Of a DNA stretch of 64,000 nucleotides, positions 44,547 through 53,432 are shown piece by piece. The DNA comes from Arthrobacter sp. NEB 688. Its GTDB lineage: Bacteria > Actinomycetota > Actinomycetes > Actinomycetales > Dermatophilaceae. The first letter of the stretch is position 1, and each line of letters begins with the position of its first letter. The notes beneath the pieces are model-generated. The model ran no database searches. It saw only the letters and a list, made by a program, of their open reading frames with translations, and was not told where the DNA came from. The translations under genes and the position numbers were made by a program. The stretch lies in NCBI RefSeq assembly GCF_013201035.1, contig NZ_CP053707.1:3286001-3350000 (forward strand). The letters are read 5' to 3'.

Positions 44547-44639
44547 GTTCTCCCTAGGGTCTCACCGTCCAACGCCCGGAGGCGACCGCATTCTTCCGGT
44601 TCACGCCGCCGGCGCCCGCGACGCTAGCCTCTCGACCCG

Positions 44640-45245
44640 ATGAGCGAGCACGAGCACTACTTCACCGCGCAGCCCGCGAGCGCCGCCGAGCGCCGCCCGC
44701 TGCGGGTGCACCTCGCCGGTCGCGCCGTCGAGGTCGAGGTCGCGGGGGGCATCTTCTCGCCGGGCGGGCTCGACAAGGGCACGGCGGTCCTCCTCGACGA
44801 GGTCGCGCCGCCTCCGCCCTCGGGGACCTTCCTCGACCTCGGGTGCGGCTGGGGGCCGATCGCCCTGACCCTCGCGCTGCGCGCGCCGGCCGCGACGGTC
44901 TGGGCGCTCGACGTCAACGAGCGCGCCCTGGACCTCACCCGGCGCAACGCCGCCGCCCTCGGCCTCGACGGGGTGCGCGCGGCCACGGCCGACGCGGTGC
45001 CCGCCGACGTGCGCTTCGACGTCATCTGGTCCAACCCCCCGATCCGGGTCGGCAAGGCCGTCCTCCACGACCTGATGCGCACGTGGCTGCCGCGCCTGGC
45101 GCCGGACGGCGTCGCCTCGCTCGTCGTCCAGAAGAACCTCGGCTCCGACAGCCTCCAGCGCTGGGTCGAGGACGAGCTGGGGATGCCCTGCACCCGGCGC
45201 ACGTCGAGCAAGGGGTTCCGGGTGCTCGAGGTCCGTCAGGGCTGA
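44640..45245 (+). CDS. RsmC-like small-domain class I methyltransferase
   Basis: A 201-residue SAM-dependent methyltransferase of the RsmC/RlmG small-domain group. Motif I is FLDLGCGWGPIALTLAL, the acidic strand 2 end is VWALDVNERAL, and the catalytic SNPPIRVGK replaces NPPF. It lacks the N-terminal pseudodomain of E. coli RsmC, as do most actinobacterial homologues, so an rRNA guanine-N2 target is likely but not certain. TAGCCT lies 9 nt before the ATG. Its last 10 bases overlap the convergent ggt gene. Confidence 0.88.
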   Translation: MSEHEHYFTAQPASAAERRPLRVHLAGRAVEVEVAGGIFSPGGLDKGTAVLLDEVAPPPPSGTFLDLGCGWGPIALTLALRAPAATVWALDVNERALDLTRRNAAALGLDGVRAATADAVPADVRFDVIWSNPPIRVGKAVLHDLMRTWLPRLAPDGVASLVVQKNLGSDSLQRWVEDELGMPCTRRTSSKGFRVLEVRQG

Positions 45246-47113
45246 CGCCGCTCCGGCCGCACGACCATGGCCGAGCCGCCACCGCGCCGCACCTTCTCCG
45301 CGACGGCGGTGTACCGACCGTGGCCGAGGACGCTGATGGCCGTCGCGGCGCCGATCTCGGCGGTCTCCGAGAGCCGGTGCCCGAGACCGGTCAGGCCCGC
45401 ACCGGTGGCCCCGCCGGTGATCGCCGGCTCGGCCTGCTCGCTCGTCCCGTTGCGGCTGGAGAGCCGCGGCGCCTGGAGCGCGTCGCCGACCGTCATCCCC
45501 CGCTCGTAGTGGCCGAGGAGGACCTGGGCGACGGTCGTGATGATCGTCGCGCCGCCCGGGCTGCCCGCCACGAGCTCGAGCCGGCCGTCGTGCAGGACGA
45601 TCGTCGGCGTCATCGACGAGCGCGGACGCTTGGAGGGGCCGGGGAGGTTGGGGTCCGGGACGCCGGGGGTCACGGGCACGAAGTCGAAGTCGGTCAGCTC
45701 GTTGTTGAGCAGGAAGCCCCATCCCGGCACGGTGATGCCCGAGCCGCCGGTCTGCTCGATCGTCGAGGTGTAGGACACCGCGTTGCCCCAGCGGTCGACG
45801 ACCGAGAGGTGCGTCGTCGACATCCCGTCGTGGGGCAGGACGCCGGAGGCCGTGCCGTCGGCGCAGCCGGCGTAGGCGCCGTCGGGACTGCCGAAGGGCA
45901 CGGGGCGGGCCATCGCCGCCGAGCCGGAGAAGAGGCAGGCCCGCTCGTCGGCGAACGCCTGCGAGACGAGCTCGCGGGTCGGGACGCCGCGGACGTCGCC
46001 GACGTAGCGGTTGCGGTCGGCGAAGGCGGTGGCCGACGCCTCGGAGAACCGGTGGAGGTACTGGACGTCGTCGACGCGGGAGGTCGGCCTCCCCGTCCGG
46101 GCGTCGTACGCCTCGACGAGGTTGAGGATCTCGGCCAGCGCGATGCCGCCGCTGCTCGGGACGGGCATCCCGTAGACGTCGCGCCCCTTGTAGGTGGAGT
46201 GCACCGGCTCCTTGTCGAGCGCGCGGTAGCGGCGCAGGTCGGAGCGGGTCAGCTCGCCGCGGGCGACCGTGGTCCCGGAGACGGTCGCCGGGCGGCGCGA
46301 GGCGGCGAGCACCGCGTCCCCGAGCCGACCGCGGTAGAGGCTGTCGACGCCGTGGGTGCGCAGCTCGCGGAACGCGCGCGCGAGGTCGGGGTTGCGGAAG
46401 ACCGACCCGACGGCCGGCGCCTCACCACCGGGGAGGAACACCCGGGCGGTCTCGGGGAAGACCGAGAAGCGCGCGGCGTTGTCGGCGGTCTGGTCGTGGA
46501 AGGTCTGGTCGACGACGAAGCCGCGGCGGGCGATCTCCTCGGCCGGGCGCAGGAGGGTGCCGAGCGTGCGTGTGCCCCATCGGTCGACGGCCCGCTGCCA
46601 GGTCGCCGGCGTCCCGGGCACCCCGACGGACTGGCCGGACCCCACGACGGTGGCGAAGTCGAGGGCCGAGCCGTCGGCGGCGCGGAACTGGTTCGCGTCG
46701 TAGGTGGCCGGTGCGGCCTCGCGCCCGTCGATCGTCTGGACGCGACCCCTACGGGCGTCGTAGTGGACGAAGAAGCCGCCCCCGCCGATGCCCGTCGAGT
46801 ACGGCTCGGTGACCCCGAGGGCCGCGGCCGTCGCGACGGCGGCGTCCGTCGCGTTGCCGCCGGCCCGCAGGACGTCGATGCCGACCTGGCTGGCCACCGG
46901 GTCGACGCTGGCGACGGCCCCGCCGGAGCCGGTCATCACGGCCACCTTGGGCAGCTCGTGCCCGACCGGGGGCGGCCCCGCGCGGCCCGGGCCTCCCTGC
47001 GCCTGCGCCGACGGCGCGGTGACGGCGAGCGCCGCCACGAGGCCGAGGGCGAGGCCCACGACCGCGACACGGCGGCGGGGCTGGGCGGGTGCGGCAGCGG
47101 CTGTGGTCCCCAT
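45236..47113 (-). CDS. ggt: Secreted gamma-glutamyltransferase
   Basis: A 625-residue Ntn hydrolase precursor that cleaves the gamma-glutamyl bond of glutathione and related peptides. It has a Sec signal (RRRVAVVGLALGLVAALAVTA, AQA cleavage). Autoprocessing should occur before the catalytic Thr in DGMSTTHLSVVDRWGNAVS. Family blocks DAAVATAAALGVTEPYSTGIGGGGF, VPGTPATWQRAV and MTPTIVLHDG are present. TACGGT (minus strand 47120-47125) lies 6 nt before the ATG, so it is probably leaderless despite being secreted. Glutathione is rare in Actinobacteria, so other gamma-glutamyl peptides may be the substrates. Confidence 0.95.
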   Translation of the reverse strand: MGTTAAAAPAQPRRRVAVVGLALGLVAALAVTAPSAQAQGGPGRAGPPPVGHELPKVAVMTGSGGAVASVDPVASQVGIDVLRAGGNATDAAVATAAALGVTEPYSTGIGGGGFFVHYDARRGRVQTIDGREAAPATYDANQFRAADGSALDFATVVGSGQSVGVPGTPATWQRAVDRWGTRTLGTLLRPAEEIARRGFVVDQTFHDQTADNAARFSVFPETARVFLPGGEAPAVGSVFRNPDLARAFRELRTHGVDSLYRGRLGDAVLAASRRPATVSGTTVARGELTRSDLRRYRALDKEPVHSTYKGRDVYGMPVPSSGGIALAEILNLVEAYDARTGRPTSRVDDVQYLHRFSEASATAFADRNRYVGDVRGVPTRELVSQAFADERACLFSGSAAMARPVPFGSPDGAYAGCADGTASGVLPHDGMSTTHLSVVDRWGNAVSYTSTIEQTGGSGITVPGWGFLLNNELTDFDFVPVTPGVPDPNLPGPSKRPRSSMTPTIVLHDGRLELVAGSPGGATIITTVAQVLLGHYERGMTVGDALQAPRLSSRNGTSEQAEPAITGGATGAGLTGLGHRLSETAEIGAATAISVLGHGRYTAVAEKVRRGGGSAMVVRPERRQP

Positions 47114-47184
47114 CACCGCACCGTAGACCGGGGTCGGCGGCCTGTCGCGGCGAGCGCTGCGGAGAGCGCCGCGAGGCCCGCGGG

Positions 47185-48063
47185 TCAGCCCGGCAGCAGG
47201 CCGACCGGCACCGTGCCGTCGGCGACGAGCACCGCGGGGCCGGCGAGCTCGACGCCCCCGCCGTCGGACAGGCGGACGGAGAGGCGCCCCCCGGGGACGT
47301 CGACGACCCACGCGGCGCCGGTGTCGAGGGAGCCGGCCCAGAAGCTCGTGGCGATGGCCGCCGCGCAGGCGCCCGTGCCGCAGGAGCGGGTCTCGCCCAC
47401 CCCGCGCTCGTGGACGCGCAGGACGACGTGCCCGGGCCCGACGGGCCGGACGAGCTCGACGTTGGTGCCGTTGACCGGCTCGGGGCGCACGACCGGCGCC
47501 CGGGTGAGGTCGAGCGCGTCGAGGTCGACGTCCTCGGGAAGGGCGACGACCGTGTGCGGGTTGCCGAGGTCGACCGAGAGCGCCGAGTAGGGGTCGCCCT
47601 CCCCCACGTGCACGAGCGAGTCGAAGCCGTCGCGCGCGGCCGCGGCCGGGTCGGCGAGGCGCCACGGCCCGAGGCCGACGGCCCAGTGGTCGCCGTCGCG
47701 GCGCACGACCTTGGCGCCGGCCCGCGTGGCGATGACGAACTCGTCGGCGGTCTCCAGGCCTTCGCGGCGCAGGTACTCGGCGAAGACCCGGGTGCCGTTG
47801 CCGCACATCTCGGCGGCCGAGCCGTCGGCATTGCGGTAGTCCATGAACCACCGGGCGTCGGAGGCCTGCTCGCGCACCGAGGGCTCGCTCGCGGCATCGG
47901 TGGGCACGACGCGGATGACGCCGTCACCGCCGAGGCCGGCCCGCCGGTCGGCGAGCCACGCGGCCCGCCCGGCGCTCAGCCCGAGGGCACCGTCGAGGTC
48001 GGGGACGAGGACGAAGTCGTTCTCGGTCCCGTGGCCCTTCGTGAACGCCAGGGGGTCAGCCAT
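47185..48063 (-). CDS. dapF: Diaminopimelate epimerase
   Basis: A 292-residue enzyme that converts LL- to meso-diaminopimelate for lysine and peptidoglycan synthesis. The two catalytic cysteines are in AAEMCGNGTRVFAEY and ETRSCGTGACAAA. FTKGHGTENDFVLVPD is the typical N-terminus. The ATG at 48063 overlaps the miaA 3' end by 8 bases; an ATG nine bases upstream is possible. The def-miaA-dapF order with small overlaps indicates one operon; miaA-dapF linkage is common in Actinobacteria. Confidence 0.96.
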   Translation of the reverse strand: MADPLAFTKGHGTENDFVLVPDLDGALGLSAGRAAWLADRRAGLGGDGVIRVVPTDAASEPSVREQASDARWFMDYRNADGSAAEMCGNGTRVFAEYLRREGLETADEFVIATRAGAKVVRRDGDHWAVGLGPWRLADPAAAARDGFDSLVHVGEGDPYSALSVDLGNPHTVVALPEDVDLDALDLTRAPVVRPEPVNGTNVELVRPVGPGHVVLRVHERGVGETRSCGTGACAAAIATSFWAGSLDTGAAWVVDVPGGRLSVRLSDGGGVELAGPAVLVADGTVPVGLLPG

Positions 48064-49012
48064 GCGGCCCATCGTCGCATCCCGGCCCGGCGCCCGGGCC
48101 CTGCGCCCGCTCGACGACAGCGAGCGCCTCCTCGAGCAGGCCGGGGTCGGCGGCGTCGAGCCAGTGGATGCGGGGGTCGGCGCCGAACCACGACTCCTGG
48201 CGACGGACGAGGCGCCGGGTGCGCAGCGCGGTGTCGTCGACGGCCTCCTCGACCGTGGCCGTGCCGTCGAGGACCGCGAGCGCCTGCGCGTAGCCCACGG
48301 CGCGGCTCGCCGTCCGCCCCTCGCGCAGGCCGTGCTCCACGAGCTCCCTGGTCTCCTCGACGAGCCCGCCGTCGAACATCGCGCGGGTGCGGCGCCCGAT
48401 GCGCTCGTCGAGCTCCTCGCGCGGCAGCCGCAGGCCGAGGACGAGCGTCGGCCGCAGGTGCTCGCGGGTGGGCATCGTCGCGCTGAAGGGGCGACCGGTC
48501 AGCCGGACGACCTCGAGGGCGCGCACGACCCGCCGGGTGTTGTTCGGCTCGATCGCCGCGGCGGCGGCCGGGTCGAGCGCCGCCAGCTCCGCGTAGAGGG
48601 CGGGCGTGCCCTCGGCGGCGGCCCGGGCCTCCAGGTCGGCGCGCACCGTCGCGTCGGTGGGCGGGATCTCGAGCCGGTCGAGCGCGGCCCGCACGTACAG
48701 GCCCGAGCCCCCGACGAGGAGCGGCACGCGCCCGCGACCCAGGGCGGCCTCGAGGTCCACCCGGGCCTCGCGCTGGTAGGCGGCGACGCTCGCCTCCTGC
48801 GTCACGTCGAGGACGTCGAGCTGGTGGTGCGCGACGCCCTCGCGCTCGGCGAGGGTCAGCTTGGCGGTGCCGACGTCCATCCCGCGGTAGAGCTGCGAGG
48901 CGTCGGCGGAGACGACCTCGCCCCCGAGCCGGTGGGCGAGCGCGACCCCGAGGCCGGACTTGCCCGTGGCCGTCGCCCCGACGACGGCGACGACGAGCGG
49001 CGGCGTGCTCAG
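48056..49012 (-). CDS. miaA: tRNA dimethylallyltransferase MiaA, apparent CTG start
   Basis: A 318-residue enzyme that transfers dimethylallyl to A37 of tRNAs reading U-starting codons; MiaB, encoded at 50510-52021, then methylthiolates it. The P-loop is VVGATATGKSGLGVAL; SADASQLYRGMDVGTAK and LVGGSGLYVRAAL are typical. Family homology begins at LSTPPLVVAVVG. No ATG, GTG or TTG exists in frame near this point: the nearest ATG downstream lies beyond the P-loop, and the frame upstream lies inside def with no start codon in about 90 nt checked. The only fitting start is CTG at 49012, in a CTGA overlap with the def stop. Confidence 0.93.
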   Translation of the reverse strand: MSTPPLVVAVVGATATGKSGLGVALAHRLGGEVVSADASQLYRGMDVGTAKLTLAEREGVAHHQLDVLDVTQEASVAAYQREARVDLEAALGRGRVPLLVGGSGLYVRAALDRLEIPPTDATVRADLEARAAAEGTPALYAELAALDPAAAAAIEPNNTRRVVRALEVVRLTGRPFSATMPTREHLRPTLVLGLRLPREELDERIGRRTRAMFDGGLVEETRELVEHGLREGRTASRAVGYAQALAVLDGTATVEEAVDDTALRTRRLVRRQESWFGADPRIHWLDAADPGLLEEALAVVERAQGPGAGPGCDDGPHG

Positions 49013-49677
49013 CGCGCCTCGTCCCCGTGGTCGTGGTGCTCGTGATCGTGGTGCTCGTGGTCGTGCCCGCCGCCCTCGGCGTCGAGCCCGTCCTCGTCGA
49101 CGTCGTCGTGGCCGAACGGGTCGCGGTCCTCCCCCGGCATCCACGACAGACCGGGCACGCCCCAGCCGTTGGCCTTGACGGCCTTCTTCGCGCGGCGGGC
49201 CCACTTGCCCTGGAGCCGGTCGACGTAGAGGAAGCCGTTGAGGTGGTCGTACTCGTGCTGGAGCATCCGGGCGAACCACCCGGTCGCCTCGTAGCGCAGC
49301 TCGTTCCCCTCGAGGTCCTGGCCGGTGAGGACGGCGCTCTCGCCGCGACGCAGCGGGTACGCCTCGCCGGGCACCGACAGGCAGCCCTCCGACTCGTCGT
49401 GGGGGTCCGGGTCGCCCGGGACGGGCTTGGCGGGGACGAGGTAGGGGTTGATGACGACGCCACGCGCCGGGATGCCGTCCTCGTTGCCGAGCTGCCACGT
49501 GAAGATCCGCAGGCCCACCCCGACCTGCGGCGCCGCGAGCCCCACGCCGCGCGCGGCGTCCATCGTCTCGTACATGTCCGCGACGAGCTCGCGGATGCCG
49601 TCGTCGATGACCTCGACGGGCTCGGCGCGACGGTGGAGGACGGGATCGCCGCTGATGACGACGGGTCGGATGGCCAT
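49009..49677 (-). CDS. def: Peptide deformylase with His/Asp/Glu-rich C-terminal tail
   Basis: A 222-residue metalloenzyme that removes the N-formyl group from nascent proteins. All three signature motifs are present: GVGLAAPQ, EGCLSV and HEYDH, supplying the Cys and two His metal ligands. After the catalytic domain (to about residue 185) there is an acidic linker and the tail HDHEHHDHEHHDHGDEAR, encoded by near-repeated GTGGTCGTG-like DNA. The tail is not part of the normal fold and could store or deliver metal. The stop is embedded in the miaA start (CTGA). Confidence 0.95.
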   Translation of the reverse strand: MAIRPVVISGDPVLHRRAEPVEVIDDGIRELVADMYETMDAARGVGLAAPQVGVGLRIFTWQLGNEDGIPARGVVINPYLVPAKPVPGDPDPHDESEGCLSVPGEAYPLRRGESAVLTGQDLEGNELRYEATGWFARMLQHEYDHLNGFLYVDRLQGKWARRAKKAVKANGWGVPGLSWMPGEDRDPFGHDDVDEDGLDAEGGGHDHEHHDHEHHDHGDEAR

Positions 49678-49821
49678 GCGCGCGATTCTTCCAGAGGACA
49701 CCGACCCGCTCGCACCGCACCCGGCGCCGAAAGGGCTGGCGCGGCGGGCCCCCGCGGGTGTCCACTGGTGGTGCGCCCCGTCGCGGGCGCGTCCTGCCCC
49801 CGAGACGGAAGGAGGTCGCCG

Positions 49822-50013
49822 ATGGGATTCCTCGACAGCGCCAAGGAGAAGCTCACCGAGCTGGCCGAGCAGCACCCGGACCAGGTCGAGTCGCTGAGCG
49901 ACCAGGCCATCGAGCGCGGCGGCGACGCCGTCGACTCGCTGACCGGCGGCAAGTACGCCGACCAGGTCGACAGCGCCCAGACCCGGGCCGACGGAGCCAT
50001 CGGCGGGCACTGA
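49822..50013 (+). CDS. Rv0909-like antitoxin-family small protein, orphan
   Basis: A 63-residue amphipathic protein of the MT0933/Rv0909 family: MGFLDSAKEKLTELAEQHPD, QVESLSDQAIERGGDAVDSL and TGGKYADQVD with charged residues every 3-4 positions. In Mycobacterium the relative is paired with toxin Rv0910 (SRPBCC-type), but no toxin gene is adjacent here, so the antitoxin label should not be taken literally; many actinobacteria carry solitary copies. A GGAGG Shine-Dalgarno sequence lies 7 nt before the ATG, and a strong hairpin follows. Confidence 0.82.
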   Translation: MGFLDSAKEKLTELAEQHPDQVESLSDQAIERGGDAVDSLTGGKYADQVDSAQTRADGAIGGH

Positions 50014-50028
50014 GCCGACCCGAGGCCG

Positions 50029-50064
50029 CGAGACCCCCGACCGAACGACCGGTCGGGGGTCTCG
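50029..50064 (+). terminator. Terminator after the Rv0909-like gene
   Basis: CGAGACCCCCGACCG (50029-50043), 6-nt loop, CGGTCGGGGGTCTCG (50050-50064): a perfect 15-bp stem starting 16 nt after the stop codon; no U-tract. Confidence 0.85.
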
Positions 50065-50194
50065 TCCGTTCGGTCACGGTGTCGTCGGGGTTCGGTCAGG
50101 AACGCGTGTCGGGGGCCCGGATCGGCCGCCCTGAGCGCGTCCCGGGCCCTATGGTCGACAGGCCCCCGCCCCCCGACCGACGAGAGGACCTCCT

Positions 50195-50398
50195 GTGTCG
50201 CACTGGCACTCCGGTCTGCCGAAGCTCGACATCGAGCCCTTCGACCCGACGCCGCTCTACGACGCCGTGAGGTCCACGCAGGCCGAGCAGGCCGTCGTGA
50301 CACGTCGGCGCCGGTCGGCCCTGCGCGTCGTCGGTGGGCTCACGATCGTCTTCGGGGTCTGCCTCGCGGCCGGCTGGGCGGTCAGCGCCCTGCTCTGA
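50195..50398 (+). CDS. Small single-pass membrane protein, unknown function
   Basis: A 67-residue protein: hydrophilic N-terminus (SHWHSGLPKLDIEPFDPTPL), a basic patch (VVTRRRRSALR) and one C-terminal membrane helix (VVGGLTIVFGVCLAAGWAVSALL). The positive patch before the helix predicts a cytosolic N-terminus. The start is GTG 50195. I do not recognise a family. It stands alone, convergent with miaB, with a bulged hairpin in between. Confidence 0.65.
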   Translation: MSHWHSGLPKLDIEPFDPTPLYDAVRSTQAEQAVVTRRRRSALRVVGGLTIVFGVCLAAGWAVSALL

Positions 50399-50426
50399 GG
50401 GCGAGCCCCCGGCCGACCCTCGTCGC

Positions 50427-50473
50427 GGTCGAGGTGAAATGGGACCCCCTCGTGGTCGGGTTCCACCTCGACC
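50427..50473. terminator. Hairpin between the small membrane gene and miaB
   Basis: GGTCGAGGTGAA (50427-50438) pairs with TTCCACCTCGACC (50461-50473) in a 12-bp stem with one bulged base and a 22-nt loop, between convergent genes. Confidence 0.5.
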
Positions 50474-50509
50474 CGCGTGGCGCCGAGGGCGCAGGACGCC
50501 CCCCGACGC

Positions 50510-52021
50510 TCAGGCCGAGCAGACCGGGGCGGCCACCGGGGCCGGTCGACCCACGGCGGGCATCCCGAGGGACACGGCGGGCTTGCCGGGGACCGGCGCG
50601 TCCTGCAGCGCGGCCCAGGCGTCGCCGCCCGAGGTGCGGCGCAGGGCGTAGGTCCCGCCCTGCACCCCGCTGTCGGCGACGAGGTGGTGCGGCGCCCCGT
50701 AGGTGACCGCCACGGTCACGACGTCACCGGGCCGCGGGCGCTCGGCGCCGTCCGGCACGGCGAAGTGCACGAGCCGGTTGTCGCGCGCGCGCCCGCTCAT
50801 CCGGGCCGTCTCGCCGTCCTTGCGCCCCTCGCCCGGGGAGACGAGCACCTCGACCTCACGACCCTCGACCCGCCGGTTCTCCGCCCACGAGACGCGCTCC
50901 TGGAGCTCGATGAGCCGGTCGAAGCGCTCCTGGACGACGGCCTTCGGCACCTGGTCCGCCATCGTCGCGGCCGGGGTGCCGGGGCGGATCGAGTACTGGA
51001 AGGTGAAGGCGCTGGAGAACCGCGAGGCCTCGACGACGCGGAGGGTCTCGGCGAAGTCCTCCTCGGTCTCGCCGGGGAAGCCGACGATGAGGTCGGTCGT
51101 GATGGCGGCGTCCGGGATGGCCGCGCGGACGCGGTCGATGATCCCGAGGAACTTCTCGCTGCGGTAGCTGCGGCGCATCGCCTTGAGCACCCGGTCCGAC
51201 CCGGACTGCAGCGGCATGTGCAGGCTCGGCATGACGTTGGGCGTCTGCGCCATCGCCTCGATGACGTCGTCGGTGAAGGCCGCGGGGTGGGGGCTGGTGA
51301 AGCGCACGCGCTCGAGACCGTCGATCTCGCCGCAGGCGCGCAGCAGCTTGCCGAACGCGAGCCGGTCGCCGAACTCGACGCCGTAGGTGTTGACGTTCTG
51401 GCCGAGCAGCGTCACCTCGACGACGCCCTGCGCGACGAGGGCCTCGATCTCGGCGAGGACGTCGCCGGGGCGGCGGTCCTGCTCCTTGCCGCGCAGGCTC
51501 GGGACGATGCAGAACGTGCAGGTGTTGTTGCAGCCCACCGAGATCGACACCCAGCCGGCGAACGCGGAGTCGCGCCGGGTCGGGAGCGTGGAGGGGAAGG
51601 TCTCGAGCGACTCGAGGATCTCGACCTCGGCGCGCTTGTTGTGTCGCGCGCGCGCGAGCAGCGCCGGGAGGCTGCCGATGTTGTGCGTCCCGAAGACGAC
51701 GTCGACCCACGGGGCGCGCTTGACGATGGTCTCGCGGTCCTTCTGCGCCATGCAGCCGCCGACGGCGATCTGCAGGTCGGGGTTCGCGGTCTTCGCCGGG
51801 CGCAGCTGCCCGAGGTTGCCGTAGAGCTTGTTGTCGGCGTTCTCGCGCACCGCGCAGGTGTTGAAGACGACGACGTCGGCGACGTCGGGACGCTCGGCGT
51901 CCGGGACGCTCGCGAGGTCGACGTAGCCGGCGGTCTCGAGCAGGCCGGCGAGGCGCTCGGAGTCGTGGACGTTCATCTGGCACCCGTGGGTGCGCACGTC
52001 GTAGGTCTTGGCAGCAGTCAT
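50510..52021 (-). CDS. miaB: tRNA methylthiotransferase MiaB
   Basis: A 503-residue radical SAM enzyme that adds methylthio to i6A37 in tRNA, the step after MiaA. The N-terminal UPF0004 domain holds three cluster cysteines (HGCQMN, NTCAVRE, GGCMAQ). The radical SAM motif is [13 protein letters not shown] domain follows near [12 protein letters not shown], with about 60 extra Pro/Ala-rich residues at the end. The ATG at 52021 overlaps the stop of the DedA-fusion gene (ATGA). The miaA gene is 1.5 kb away on the same strand, so both modification steps are encoded together. Confidence 0.96.
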   Translation of the reverse strand: MTAAKTYDVRTHGCQMNVHDSERLAGLLETAGYVDLASVPDAERPDVADVVVFNTCAVRENADNKLYGNLGQLRPAKTANPDLQIAVGGCMAQKDRETIVKRAPWVDVVFGTHNIGSLPALLARARHNKRAEVEILESLETFPSTLPTRRDSAFAGWVSISVGCNNTCTFCIVPSLRGKEQDRRPGDVLAEIEALVAQGVVEVTLLGQNVNTYGVEFGDRLAFGKLLRACGEIDGLERVRFTSPHPAAFTDDVIEAMAQTPNVMPSLHMPLQSGSDRVLKAMRRSYRSEKFLGIIDRVRAAIPDAAITTDLIVGFPGETEEDFAETLRVVEASRFSSAFTFQYSIRPGTPAATMADQVPKAVVQERFDRLIELQERVSWAENRRVEGREVEVLVSPGEGRKDGETARMSGRARDNRLVHFAVPDGAERPRPGDVVTVAVTYGAPHHLVADSGVQGGTYALRRTSGGDAWAALQDAPVPGKPAVSLGMPAVGRPAPVAAPVCSA

Positions 52022-53385
52022 GGCCCGTCAAGGGTACGCGTCGCGCCCACCGGCTCGGTCACGCCGGCGACGGGCGGGCGCACGGCGGAGGCGAGCAGCG
52101 CCGCCCACCCGAGGCCCACCCCGAGGGCGAGCACGACCTCGCTCACCGTCGAGTAGCCGAGGACCAGGCGCGAGGCCGCGAGGACGACCACGACGGCCCC
52201 GGCGCCCGTCCACGCGGCGACCCGGCCGGCCCACGGCAGGGCCGGGCCGGCGAGGACGACGGCGAGCGCGAGGGCGGTGAGGACGACGGGCAGCTGGTTG
52301 AGGAAGAGGTAGCGCTCCGCCCCCAGCTCGGCCGGGCCGCGCACCGCCCCGGCCACCCACTTCGTCGCGAGCGCGAGGGCGACGAGCCCGCCGACGCCGA
52401 CGGCGGCGCGCACCCGGGCCTCGGCACCCGGGGAGGCGCGCAGCACGACGGTCAGGGCGACGACGACGGCCGCCGAGACGACGAACGGGGTGCGCAGCAC
52501 CTGGACCACGGTGTCGGCCCAGCCCGCCACCGCGGACGAGGAGTGCCCGGCGAACCAGGCCCCGACCGGGCCGTCGAGCGAGCGCAGCCCGGTCCGGCCG
52601 ACGGCGAAGGCGGCGACCACGGTGGTCAGCACCCCGACGAGGACGGCGGCCGCGGACCACACGAGCGCCGAGAGCACCTGCCCGCGCCGGCCACCGGTCA
52701 GCCCGCCGGTCCGCTCCTCGACCCGGCAGCGCGCGACGCTCCCGAGGGCCGCCGCCGCCCGGGCCGAGGGGGCGCTGCGCCACTCGGGGTGCATCGCGAC
52801 CGACCGCCCCAGCCAGGCGAGGGCCAGGACGAGCCCGGCGAGCACCCCGACCGAGACCATCGCGCGGCCGAGCAGGGCGCTCACGGCGTCCCAGCTCGAC
52901 CCGGCGAGGTGGCCGAGGAGGGTGAGCGAGACCGCCCACGCGGCGGCCGCGGGGACGCTCGCCCGGGCGAAGCGCCGCCACGGCGTCCCCGTCATCCCGA
53001 TGATGCGCGGCACGAGGGTGCGGGCGACGACGACGAACTGGGCGACGACGACGGCCTGGGTGCCGCGCCGCGCGAGCAGGTCGTCGGCGAGGGCCCACCG
53101 GCTCTCGCCGACGCGCAGCCCGAGCCGTGAGGTCCGCACGGCCGCCCCGCCGTCACGCCCCGCGCGCCAGCCGAGCGAGGTGCCGGCGACCGCCGCACCC
53201 ACCGCGAGGACGTAGACGACCGGCGCCGGCACCGCCCCGACGCCGGCGAGCACCCCGAGGCCGATGACGGCCGTCGTGCCCGGCAGGAGCATCCCGAGCA
53301 CCGTGCCGGACTCGGCGAGCACCGACGCGGCGAGCAGCACCGCGAGGGGCCACGCGGGCAGCGAGCCGAGGACGTCGGTCAGCAC
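52018..53385 (-). CDS. DedA-family membrane protein fused to a degenerate PAP2 domain
   Basis: A 455-residue polytopic protein. Residues 1-200 are a DedA/SNARE-associated domain ([54 protein letters not shown]), a family implicated in lipid flipping and membrane homeostasis. Residues about 250-440 look like a PAP2 phosphatase fold: [10 protein letters not shown] corresponds to the KxxxxxxRP motif, but PSGH is replaced near NQLPVV, and [12 protein letters not shown] corresponds to SRxxxxxHxxxD with His to Ser and Asp to Glu. Both catalytic His are lost, so phosphatase activity is unlikely. The GTG at 53385 is the chosen start. It overlaps miaB. Confidence 0.8.
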   Translation of the reverse strand: MLTDVLGSLPAWPLAVLLAASVLAESGTVLGMLLPGTTAVIGLGVLAGVGAVPAPVVYVLAVGAAVAGTSLGWRAGRDGGAAVRTSRLGLRVGESRWALADDLLARRGTQAVVVAQFVVVARTLVPRIIGMTGTPWRRFARASVPAAAAWAVSLTLLGHLAGSSWDAVSALLGRAMVSVGVLAGLVLALAWLGRSVAMHPEWRSAPSARAAAALGSVARCRVEERTGGLTGGRRGQVLSALVWSAAAVLVGVLTTVVAAFAVGRTGLRSLDGPVGAWFAGHSSSAVAGWADTVVQVLRTPFVVSAAVVVALTVVLRASPGAEARVRAAVGVGGLVALALATKWVAGAVRGPAELGAERYLFLNQLPVVLTALALAVVLAGPALPWAGRVAAWTGAGAVVVVLAASRLVLGYSTVSEVVLALGVGLGWAALLASAVRPPVAGVTEPVGATRTLDGP

Positions 53386-53432
53386 GCGCCCAGCGTGGCA
53401 CGCGACGGCCGGTGCGCGGGAGGCCCTCCCGC

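Noticed and set aside
49822-50013. Toxin-antitoxin pair with the Rv0909-like protein
   Set aside because: No SRPBCC-type toxin gene is adjacent; the neighbour at 50195 is an unrelated membrane protein.
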